This document shows positions 8,462 through 17,607 of a DNA stretch of 64,000 bases, one piece after another. The notes beneath the pieces are model-generated. The model was not told the DNA's origin and did no database searches. It worked only from the letters and a program-made list of their open reading frames with translations. Location of the stretch: contig JAQMWT010000391.1 of assembly GCA_029834535.1 (NCBI GenBank), positions 186,001 through 250,000 on the forward strand, given 5' to 3'. The position numbers were made by a program, and so were the translations under genes. Source of the stretch: Chrysophaeum taylorii (lineage: Eukaryota > Sar > Pelagophyceae > Pelagomonadales > Pelagomonadaceae). The first letter of the stretch is position 1. Every line of letters starts with the position of its first letter.

Positions 8462-9799
8462 TCAGACGTAGGCGGATTCGTAGTCGCGGTAGTTTTTGTA
8501 GAGGGAGTATGCCACGTAGAGCGCGACGAGCCAGGGCGGAATGGAAACGATCGCCAGGAAGCCCGCGAACTTGACGTAGGCCTGGGCGTACTTGACGATC
8601 TCGCCCGTGAGCCACTCCCGACATCGGGGCGGGTCTTCGTCGCAGCCCTCGCAGCCGTAGAGGTGGATTTTGCAGGCGATTTCGTCGAGGTCTCTGTTCT
8701 TGAGCTTGTTCGGGAGTTCGATAAAGAGCGTGAGAGCAAAGGCGGCGATGACGGCGCAGAGGACGATGACGGCGACGACGAAGATGATGAAGGTCAGCAT
8801 GCCGACGGCCGAGCGTACGTGGGCCGCGCACCGGCCGAGGAGAATGGCGGCGAGCATGACAACGCCGGTCGAGAAAAAGAGGTTTCCGATCTCGTCGACG
8901 TTCTCTTCAACCTTGACGGCGTCGTGGTGCTGAAACTGCCAGCCGATGAAGGTGACGCCGACGGCCATGGGCGCCAGAACGTTGATGTAGAACCGCATGG
9001 CCGATTGCATGACGATGGGGATCGTGACGATGACGCAGACAAGGCGGACGCACCAGAAGAGCATCGCCGCCTCGGTCCAAGCGAGTACCGCGAGAAACGC
9101 CGCGGTCGCTCTGACGATGCGCCACGCGTGCCTGATCCCGCTGCTTCGGAGTTGTTGGCAGTCGGTTTCTTGGAATTTGTGGCGACACCAGCCTTCGATC
9201 GAGTCGAAATCGTCGGGGGGGAGTCGCGGGGTCTTGCATCGGCCACGCGGACTTCGCTTGCACGCCTCTTTTCGGAGAAAGTGCAGCGATTTCGAGTGCC
9301 AGTGATGGACGAGGTACGACTTAAATACGAATTGAAGATCCGTCATCACTAGAGCGAACAGCAACAGCACGGGGATGATCAAGAGCACCAGGAACAAAAA
9401 GATCCCGAGGTGGCCCAGGTGGAGATTCACGGTTGCGGTGATGCCCTGGGCCATCGACAAAGCGATGAGCAACCCGAGCGCGGCCATTGCCGAGAACTCG
9501 ACCCCGAGCGTGTCCGACTCCTCCTCGTTCTGCTCCACCACTTCCTCCTTGTTGAGCTGAATCGAAATGAATAACGACAAGACGCTCAACGCGACGGCGA
9601 AGAACAGGGTCAGCGCCTGGTTGATCAGGAGCACGTGCCTCGCCGACAGGAAGTCCCACCAGTTCCTGTGGTGGTGTCTTGCCCCGTCGCCCGCAGTCAG
9701 CGCGATCGCAAACACACCGCGACCCGTCGAATGGGCGCGCCATTGCTCGATCCGGTGCTGCTTCCTCTTACCCAACGACGACGACAACGCCCCACCCAT
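8462..9799 (-). CDS. Multi-pass membrane protein with two tetraspanin-like modules
   Basis: A 445-residue protein with about eight hydrophobic segments in two similar halves. Each half has three hydrophobic helices, a Cys-containing hydrophilic loop, then a further helix. In the first half the loop carries C at KEACKR, GRCKT, GWCRH and TDCQQ; in the second it carries YGCEGCDEDPPRCREW. This is the tetraspanin layout (TM1-TM2-TM3-large loop-TM4), but no exact CCG motif is present, so family membership is an inference from architecture. It is head-to-head with eIF3a, with about 380 bp between starts, which probably hold both promoters. A single-module relative may be encoded at 47216-48214. Confidence 0.6.
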   Translation of the reverse strand: MGGALSSSLGKRKQHRIEQWRAHSTGRGVFAIALTAGDGARHHHRNWWDFLSARHVLLINQALTLFFAVALSVLSLFISIQLNKEEVVEQNEEESDTLGVEFSAMAALGLLIALSMAQGITATVNLHLGHLGIFLFLVLLIIPVLLLFALVMTDLQFVFKSYLVHHWHSKSLHFLRKEACKRSPRGRCKTPRLPPDDFDSIEGWCRHKFQETDCQQLRSSGIRHAWRIVRATAAFLAVLAWTEAAMLFWCVRLVCVIVTIPIVMQSAMRFYINVLAPMAVGVTFIGWQFQHHDAVKVEENVDEIGNLFFSTGVVMLAAILLGRCAAHVRSAVGMLTFIIFVVAVIVLCAVIAAFALTLFIELPNKLKNRDLDEIACKIHLYGCEGCDEDPPRCREWLTGEIVKYAQAYVKFAGFLAIVSIPPWLVALYVAYSLYKNYRDYESAYV

Positions 9800-10182
9800 C
9801 TCCTCCCATGCGTGTGTTCTCGAAACAACGGGAACAACGAGCGTTTTAAAGGTCGAGTCCTGGGGACACTTGTTATTGGTTTTTTCTTATACACGTCGTA
9901 GGAATTTAGAATCCTTGTCTTTTTTTTTTGAATCAAAGAAACTAATAAAGAAAGAAAGGAAAAAAAAAGGAAAGATTCACTCAAGTTATTATTAGTTGAC
10001 ACAATCCTCAGCCCTGGTGAAATCACACGGGGGGTTTGGTTAAGTATATAGGTAGGAGTGGGGGGTTAGGCGAGGGCCGGTTGACGTCGGCGAAGGGCGT
10101 CGCTCTCTGCTCTGTAAACAGGAAGAGAGACCGCAGCAGGGCGCGCGCAGCGCCCGGCAGAAAGAGAGGAGGACGGGGGAAG

Positions 10183-13100
10183 ATGGCGAATCAGTACTTC
10201 CACGTGAGTCGTTGTGTTGTCGGAAGGGTTGTTGAGGACACGAGGACGGTCGCAGAAACCGGAGAACGCGTTGAAGCGCGCCAACGAGTTGGCCAACATC
10301 GGGAACAAGAAGGCGGCGCTTCAAGTGCTCCACGATGTGCTGACCGCGAAAAAGTCAAGGACGTGGCAGAAGGTGTTTGAGCAGATCATGATTAAGTACA
10401 TCGACATCTGCGTGGAGCTCCAGATGCACCGACACGCGAAGGACGGGCTGCACCAGTACCGCAACATATCGCAACAACAAGCTCCAAACTCGTTGGAGAT
10501 CGTGATCAAGTACTTGGTGGAGAGCGCCGAGGCCAAGGCGAACGCGGCTGCCGCGAAGCCGTCGTCTGCGACGATGGTCGCCGATCTGGAAAACGAGCAG
10601 ACGCCCGAGAGCATCATGATGTCGACGGTGACGGAGGAGAACGACAGCGAGCGGAACGACCGGGAGATCCTGGTGCCGTGGTTGAAGTTTTTGTGGGAGA
10701 CGTATCGGAGCGTGTTGGACATCTTGAAGACGAATTCCAAGTTGGAGCGGGTTTACCACGAGACGTCGGTGAAGGCGTTTGAGTTCTGTCGTCGTTTCGA
10801 GCGGCGGACGGAGCTTCGTCGGTTGTGCGACACGTTGCGGCAGCACCTGTCGAATCTGCAGCGCGCGGCGGCGCAGCCCGCGCAGCAGTCGAATCGGTTC
10901 CGGGGATGGGAGGGGTGGACGCAGGAGGGCGTCGAGATGCATTTGACGACGCGGTTCGCGCAGCTCGAGGTCGCGAGCAAGCTCGAGCTGTGGACCGAAG
11001 GGTTCAGGACGGTCGAGGACATATACGCGGTCATGAAGATCTCGAAGAAGCCGCCCAAGGCGCGGTTGATGGCCAAGTACTACGAGCGACTGACGCGGAT
11101 CTTTTGGGTGTCGGGGAATTACCTCTTCCACGCGTACACGTGGTGGCGCCACTATCGGCTGGCGCGCGAGTCGGAGAAGCGACCGGCAACGCCCGAGGAG
11201 CGGACGCACCGCGCGTGTTCTGCCGTGCTCGCCGCGCTGTCGATTCCCGACGTCGCCGCGTCGCAGAGCCAAAAGGGAGCGGTGACCGAGTGGGGCGGGT
11301 CGGGGGTCGTCCTGAGCGCGGCGGAGGACGACGTCGACGCCGAGAAGAACGCGCGCATGGCGACGCTTCTGGGGTTCGCGACGCGGCCGACGCGCGCCGC
11401 GTTGCTCGCCGAGGTCGTCGACGAGAACAAAATTCTGGCCGAGTGCCCCGAGCACGTCCGGGCGTTGTACCAGGCGCTCGAGCGGACCTTCGCCCCCCTC
11501 GAGCTCGCGGGGATGGTGACGCCGTTGCTGAGGACGCTCGAGGAAAAAACGCCGCGGCTCGCCATGTACTCGGCGCCGCTCGCGAGGCTCGCGGCGACGC
11601 GCGTCGTGCGCCAGCTCGCCGACGTCTACTCGTGCGTCGACCTCGACTGGTTCCACGAGAAAATTGGGGAGCTCGGGTTGTCGCGGGACGACGTCGAGAC
11701 GCTGGTCGTGGGGGCGGCGACGTTCTCGGGCGACCAGCAGCGCCCGGGCGCGGCCTTCCCGGGCGGCGGCGTGCTCGCGCGCTTGGACTACCGCAACAAG
11801 TGCTTGCGTTTTGTCGACGACGAGGCGTCGGCGCCGACGTCGGCGTCGCTCGCCGAGACGCCGCCGGCGCCGAACACTCTCGCGGGCGTCGTCGCGGCCA
11901 AGATGCGCGACGGCATCCTCCCGCCGTCGGCGGCGGCGCACCTCGCGGCGGCGACGCGCGTGGGCGGCTCGCCCGTCGCGCGCGCGCTCGAAGAGCTCCA
12001 CGCGCAGCTCGAGGCGACCCGGGATGTCCTCGACAAAAACGGGCTGCTCCGGTCCACCGAGGAGACCCGGCAAGACGTGATCGAGCGGGCCGCCGAGCGA
12101 GAGACCCTCTTCGCGGCCGTGCGGCGGTCGGTCGACGCCGAGCACGAGCGGTGCGTCACGCGCAAGGCGGTCATCGAGCGCCGCAAGGAGGAACAGGAGC
12201 GACTCCAGCAGGAAAAACTCAAGGCCGAGGCCGAGCAAAAGCATCGGCTCGAGGAGGAACGCAAGAAGGACGAGGAGAAGCGTCTCAAGCGCGAGGCGAT
12301 GGAGCGCGACGCCGAGCGCATGGACAAGATGAAGAAGGAGATGGCGCTCCAGGAGGCGACCGAAAAGCTCAAGATGCTCGGCAAGGACGTCGCCGAGGGC
12401 GACCTCACCGACATGGCCGAGACCGAGCGCCAGGAGCTCATCGAGCGGACCCGCGAGGAGGCGGCCAAGCAACGCCTCGCCGAGGAGCAGCGCCTCGCCG
12501 AGCAGGCCAAGCGCCTCGACTACGTGACGCGTGCGCTCCGCCTCGAGGAGCTCCCGGTGCTCGAGGCGCTCTACACCAAGCTCTGCGACGACGACCGCAA
12601 GGCGCACGAAGACGAGTACGAAAAGTCCCTCGAGCGCCACAAGGCCGAGCACGCGGCCAACCTCGCCGAGAAACGCCGCCTCGAGCGCGCGCAGCCGCAC
12701 TGCCCTGCCTTCGAACGCGCGGTCGTCGATGCTCGCCGCGCGGCGCACGAGAAGCGCGTCGCCGAGCGCCGCGCCGCGCGCGAGGCCGAGCGCCGCAAGC
12801 GCAAAATCGCGCGCGCTCGCCGCCGCTACGACGAGAACATCGAGGAAATGGAACGCCTGCGCCAGGAAGACGAGGAGGTTGCCGCCGCCGCCGCCGCCGA
12901 CGCCCGCCGCGCCGAGGAGGCGCGCCTCGAGCGCGAGCGCCGCGAGGAGGAGCGCCGCCTCGCCGCTGACCGCGACGCAGCGAAAGAGGCCTGTCGCGCT
13001 GCGATGCATGCCGAAGCGCTCGCGCGCCGCGCCGAGGAGGAGGCCAAGCGCAAGGCCGAGAGGGAGGCGCAGCTCGAGCGCGAGGAGGCTGAGAAGGCGG

Positions 13101-13753
13101 CGCGAGATCCCACCAACTCCAACTGGCGCCGCCGTTTGCCCAATGACATTCCCCCGGCCGAAGACGACGCCGTGCCCCGCCGCGGCGCCGGGAGCTATCG
13201 CCCGCGCCTCGAAGACGACGGGGCGCCCATGCGCCGCGGCTTTGGCGACGGTTCGCGTCGCGGTGGCTTCGACGATGGTCCGCGCCGCGGTGGCTTCGAC
13301 GATGGTCCGCGCCGCGGTGGCTTCGACGATGGTCCGCGCCGCGGTGGCGGCTTCGACGATGGTCCGCGCCGCGGTGGCGGCTTCGACGATGGTCCGCGCC
13401 GCGGTGGCGGCTTCGACGATGGTCCGCGCCGCGGTGGCGGATTCGACGATGGTCCGCGCCGCGGTGGCGGCTTCGACGATCGTCGGGGTGGCGGCTTCGA
13501 CGATCGTCGGGGCGGCGGCTTCGACGATCGTCGGGGCGGCGGCTACGACGACGGTCCGCGCCGCGGCGGCTTGGGGGGGCGCTACGAGAGTCGCGTGCGG
13601 GACGGATACGGTGGCAGCGATGCGCGCGATGATGGAGGCAGCTTGTGGCGCCGCGGAGTCGGCCGTCGTGCGGACGACCAACCCAGGAAAGGTGGTGGCG
13701 ATGAGGGAGTATCGTGGCGGCGCGCCCAGTCGGACGACAAAGATGCCAAGTGA
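10183..13753 (+). CDS. Translation initiation factor eIF3 subunit a
   Basis: The scaffold subunit of eIF3, which binds the 40S ribosome. Two exons: 10183-10203 (MANQYFH) and 10256-13753, 1172 residues in all. The 52-nt intron is GTGAGT...CGCAG, phase 0. Splicing restores the family N terminus, in which a short Tyr/Phe peptide is followed by (R/K)PENALKRANE; without it the frame has no ATG in the right place. The protein has the helical and PCI region (about residues 1-540), then a long charged helix rich in Arg, Glu and Ala (about 590-950). The C-terminal Asp/Gly/Arg region has 9-10-residue repeats (RRGGFDDGP) at about 1005-1112, comparable to the repeats in animal eIF3a. Confidence 0.95.
10204..10255 (+). 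other. 52-nt phase-0 intron of eIF3a
   Basis: Starts GTGAGT and ends CGCAG. The exon before it ends ...TACTTCCAC and the exon after it begins AAACCGGAGAACGCG, giving Y-F-H-K-P-E-N-A. The conserved PENALKRAN motif starts one codon after the junction, which fixes the acceptor. Confidence 0.9.
13249..13575 (+). repeat. Coding tandem repeat, 27-30-nt units
   Basis: Units such as GGCTTCGACGATGGTCCGCG plus CGCGGTGGC encode G-F-D-D-G-P-R-R-G(-G). Seven or eight full units are followed by shorter 21-nt units (GFDDRRG). Near-identity at synonymous sites points to recent slippage or unequal exchange. From 13754 to 14640 I see no convincing gene, only a (GATC/GACC)n simple repeat around 14030-14073. 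Confidence 0.9.
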
Positions 13754-14640
13754 GAAAGGTTGCTTTTCTTTTCATTTGTTTCGATTTTTGGAGATCGAAC
13801 AGCCTGCCTGCGATGTACCACTTTATTGTTGTGCGGCTATTGTCGCATCAAAGGTGCTGCTGATTGAGCTTCGTACTTTGAAAAGCTCGCCGGGCTGCAT
13901 GCTTACTACTAGACACGCTACACCTGCTGTCACACGCCGATCTTCTGAACTCATTCGTACGTACGAGTACGACCATATGATGGGCGTGCTCCACGCATTC
14001 GCTCAACATCGTCGTGGCCCTACCGCGCGAGGATCGATCGGCCGACCGATCGACCGACCGATCGATCGATCGATGTCACTTAGAGAGAGACGGTTGTGAT
14101 TATTATCTCCATAGGGAGCGAAAGCAGAGCACAGATTGATTGAAATCGCAAGGCAGGCTGTGCCGACGGACGGAGCAAGCGAAGATGGAGAAGAGGAAGA
14201 GGGTCGCGGCCTATCCCTCCGTGCGTCGGCGATGGCGGCCGTGCAGGCCAAAGTCTCTCCGATGAGGACGGTTTTCAGTTTCATTTGGCGACGACGACGA
14301 CGGACGACGACGACGACGAAGCTGGAGTCGGTCGGAGAGATCAGAAGAGGTGCTTTTTTTTTTGTTCACTTAACTTCACTTGAGTTAGTTCAGTTCACTC
14401 CATATGACTTTATCAGTCGAGAGGCCAGCTGGCTCCTCAAACTTCTGAGGTGTCGGGTCTGTTCCCAGGAAATTCGCCTAGTTCAAGCCGTGCACGAATA
14501 TTCGTAAGGGCAGGGTGGTGGAATCTGTCTCTCTCGAGTCGAGCCATCTTGACCCCCTTTTGAATCTTGCCTCTCCGCCAGGTCATTATGTTGAAGGGCG
14601 CCCTCTTGGAGTCCGCGTTGGAAGCAAAGGGGTAGAGGAG

Positions 14641-17172
14641 ATGGAGGTGGTGGAACGCGCGACGACGCCGACGGTAGTCAAGGACCCATCGAGCGGTTAC
14701 GTTCCCGAGATTCCGGCGCCCGCGCCCGTATGTCGGTGCTCGGGTCACCGGTGCTTACGTCGGCGCATTGCACCGTACGTGGCCGTCTCGACGCGGTGTG
14801 TGGGGGCATCGACGAGCGGGGCCGTCGAGGACGTGGTGTCGGCGCCGGGTATGACGCTCGAAGCGACCAAGGCCTCGTGGGCGAACGAGCGTGCGTGCGG
14901 GCGCGGGCGGCGGCGGCGGAACTACTCTGAGGAAGCCGTGCTCCGTCGGGGCGCGACGGACGAGCGCGAGGCGTTCGCGTCGCTCGCTGGCGGGAGATAC
15001 ATGTGCGTGCGGCTCGACAAGCGGTGCTGGCTCGAGGTCGAGGACGCGAGGCACCGGTACGCGAAGAATTTGCGGCGGTACCATCACGAATGGGCCGTGC
15101 GGCTCGGCGAGCCGGGCGGATGTTTTTGGCGGTGGCTCGAGGACAGCGAGCAGACGTCGCTCGCGACGTGCGCGCGCGAGAAGCTGGAGACCGAGGTGGT
15201 GCGGTACTGCAGCGTGGATGCCGACCGGCGGAAGTACGCGCTCCGGTGCGTGGACCGGCGGCTGCTGTCGCAGCTGTGCTCGGACTCGGCGCCCGTATCG
15301 TCGTCGACGCGAGCCGAGGACGAGACGCCGCAGGCCGCGGCGGCGGCGCCGCCGCCGCCAAAGGTGTTGTTGTCGCCGTCCGCGGGGCCGCGCGGGCGCG
15401 AGTCGCCCGTGCTCCAGGCGACGACGACGACGAACAAGGGCGACCCGCCCTCGACGCGCGTCGCGTGCGGCGGCGGCGACAGCGCGTCGAGCTTCGCCGC
15501 GCTGCCGGGGGCGGCGCGGTGGGGCAGGCTTAACACAGGTCCCAAGGGGTGGATCTTCGTGCTCCACGACGGCGTGCTGTACGCGAGGTTCAAGGGAACG
15601 CACGCTGGGCGCGAGCGGTTCCACCACTCGTCTTTTTTTGGGGGCGAGTGCGTCGACGCGGCGGGCGTTATCGTGTCGAAGGACGGCATCGTGACGCGGC
15701 TCCTGCCGCATTCGGGTCACTACAGACCGCGCGAGGCGCACTTCGCGCGATTGCTGCTGTTTCTGCAGGATCGGCTCGGGCTCGACCTCGAGCGCGTCGA
15801 TGTGGACTTCCAGCGCGTCATGCGGCAGGCACGGCCCGAGCACTCGAAGAAGACGGACACGCCGCTCTTCTGGAGCGCGAGCGATGCTCTGGCGTTTCTC
15901 GTGCGCAAGGCCATGGTCAAGTCGACGAATTTGCTGCGAGACATCGAGGCCCGCCGCGAGGACTTGGGGGGCGACGACGAGACCGCCTCCCTGTTGGACG
16001 TCTCGCAGCACGTCGTCCGCGGCGGCGCGCCGCTCCGGCGGTCGGCGCAGAGCCGCGCGTCGCTCAAGGCCGAGTGCCAGCGCGACCAGCAGGAACTCGA
16101 GGAGAGGATGCTTGCGGTCGGCCTCGGGGGGCCGCCGAGGCACGACGCCGACGACGAGCGCGACGCCGCCGCCTCGCCCGTGGACGCGCCCGCGACGGCG
16201 CCGCCCGCGGCGCTTCCTCCGGCGGTCGAATCTTCGTCGCAGCACCAAGCTGCCGTCGCCAAGAAGCCTTCCCGCGAGCAACAGTACCTGGAGGCGCTCT
16301 CGTCGACGCTGACCGACGACGCCGACGAGGGATTTGCCGAGCTCGGCGACGACGCGCGCGGCGTGCCCGTCGTGTCGGCGCGGTCGGCGTCGACGTTCGG
16401 AGGTCTGGACGACGACGACGACGAAGCCGCCGGCGAATCGTCGGAAAGTCGTTCGCCGAGCGTTCGCGGGCGGTCCCCTCTCCGGCGTCGGTCGAACACG
16501 ATGCCGATCGACGAGCCCGACGACGAGCCAGCCCTCACGCCGCCTGCGAGGTCCTCTACGGGGACTTGGCGTCCGCGCGCGCGGTCGGCCGACCCGATCG
16601 CCTCGGTCGTCGCGGCCGCCGGGCGCTGGGTGTCGTCGGGCGCCGAGTCGGTCCTCTCCTTCTCGTGGACGGGACCCTCGCGCAAGCGGCGCGACAGACC
16701 CGCGGCGCTTCTGCGGCACCTCGGCTTTCGCGGCCGATCGTACTCGTCGCCGCCTAACGCGTACGACTGGTGGATGAGCGCGACCGGCGACGGCGACTCG
16801 GACGGCCGCGACGAAGACCAGTCCTCCGAGGTCGAATCCTCCTCAGACGACGGCCTCGACGATTGCTCCTCGGACAGGACGGGCACCGACGACACGAGCG
16901 GCAGCACGGCGATCGTCGGCCACGACGGCTCGGCTACCTCGTCCCGCTCGTCGGACCTCCATCCCAACCCGTCGGAAACGCGCTTCGTCTCCCTATCCTT
17001 GACCGACGAGCTCCGGTCGCGCTCGATTTCAAAGACATCCCTCTCGGACGACTTCGCCGCCGACGACCAGGCCCCGGCCCTCCGTCGTCGCGTGGCCAAC
17101 GAGACTTCCATCGCGGACGTCATCACCTCTCCGCTCGGGACTGCCGACGACTTCGACTTCCAAATGGATTAG
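14641..17172 (+). CDS. IQM-like protein (plant IQ-motif protein core domain)
   Basis: 843 residues from the ATG at 14641; the frame is open upstream to 14515 and an earlier start is possible. It shares the core of plant IQM calmodulin-binding proteins: VEDARHRYAKNLRRYHHEW (about residue 137), a FWRWLEDS block where plants have FFYWLD, KGWIFVLHDGVLYA (about 301), FHHSSFFGGECVDAAG, and LLPHSGHYRPREAHFARLL (about 357), then a helical LGLDLERVDVDF segment. The ~470-residue C-terminal part is Ser/Asp/Arg-rich and probably disordered, much longer than in plants. I could not point to a clear IQ helix, so calmodulin binding is not shown. The poly-Ala/Pro stretch at about 238-250 is low complexity. 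Confidence 0.75.
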   Translation: MEVVERATTPTVVKDPSSGYVPEIPAPAPVCRCSGHRCLRRRIAPYVAVSTRCVGASTSGAVEDVVSAPGMTLEATKASWANERACGRGRRRRNYSEEAVLRRGATDEREAFASLAGGRYMCVRLDKRCWLEVEDARHRYAKNLRRYHHEWAVRLGEPGGCFWRWLEDSEQTSLATCAREKLETEVVRYCSVDADRRKYALRCVDRRLLSQLCSDSAPVSSSTRAEDETPQAAAAAPPPPKVLLSPSAGPRGRESPVLQATTTTNKGDPPSTRVACGGGDSASSFAALPGAARWGRLNTGPKGWIFVLHDGVLYARFKGTHAGRERFHHSSFFGGECVDAAGVIVSKDGIVTRLLPHSGHYRPREAHFARLLLFLQDRLGLDLERVDVDFQRVMRQARPEHSKKTDTPLFWSASDALAFLVRKAMVKSTNLLRDIEARREDLGGDDETASLLDVSQHVVRGGAPLRRSAQSRASLKAECQRDQQELEERMLAVGLGGPPRHDADDERDAAASPVDAPATAPPAALPPAVESSSQHQAAVAKKPSREQQYLEALSSTLTDDADEGFAELGDDARGVPVVSARSASTFGGLDDDDDEAAGESSESRSPSVRGRSPLRRRSNTMPIDEPDDEPALTPPARSSTGTWRPRARSADPIASVVAAAGRWVSSGAESVLSFSWTGPSRKRRDRPAALLRHLGFRGRSYSSPPNAYDWWMSATGDGDSDGRDEDQSSEVESSSDDGLDDCSSDRTGTDDTSGSTAIVGHDGSATSSRSSDLHPNPSETRFVSLSLTDELRSRSISKTSLSDDFAADDQAPALRRRVANETSIADVITSPLGTADDFDFQMD

Positions 17173-17607
17173 AGTCTCACCACCACCACCACCACCACCA
17201 CCACCACCACCCAATGATGATCGATCTTTCCGAAGAATGATTGTATGAAAGAAAGAAGTAAGTCTCCGAGACCGCGAACGACCGCTATTTCTTCCTGTAT
17301 TGGGCGCGCTATGCCCAGACAGACAGACAGAGAGAGAGAGAGAGGCCGACCGATCGATATAATTCCGCAGTGCAGTGCGCGCGATTTTTCCGCGTCGCAC
17401 TTTGTTGTCGTCGTCGTCTCTTACCCCTCTGCTGCAAGTTCTATTTCAAAAGTTAGAGCTTGGAAGGAAGGTGGGGTGTTTGATTGATTTGACACACGTC
17501 GTCCTCGAGAGAAGAGCAAGAGCAAGCTCGTCAGCAGATGACTCCTCCTCCTCCTCCTCCTCCTCCTCCTCCGGTCTAGTAGTAGAAGAGTAGGCAAAAA
17601 AAAAATT
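17173..17607. other. Spacer with simple repeats, no gene seen
   Basis: Holds a (CAC)n tract at 17178-17211 just after the IQM-like stop, an ACAG/AG tract near 17318-17343 and a (CTC)n tract near 17541-17572. The genes on either side converge here, so this is shared 3' UTR or terminator space. Confidence 0.6.

Noticed and set aside
8066-9352. 428-codon plus-strand frame opposite the double tetraspanin-like gene
   Set aside because: Ser-run start from a TTC repeat and acidic mirror sequence; the minus strand has coherent membrane helices.
10355-13681. Very long open frame antisense to eIF3a (over 1100 codons)
   Set aside because: A mirror of GC-rich codon use; its content is Arg/Ala/Leu repetition, while the plus strand encodes a clear eIF3a.
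14136-14507. 123-codon frame before the IQM-like gene
   Set aside because: Poly-Arg/Thr from a GAC repeat and no conserved content; more likely 5' leader.
14755-16719. 654-codon antisense frame in the IQM-like gene
   Set aside because: Low-complexity Arg/Pro sequence, explained by GC bias opposite the real gene.
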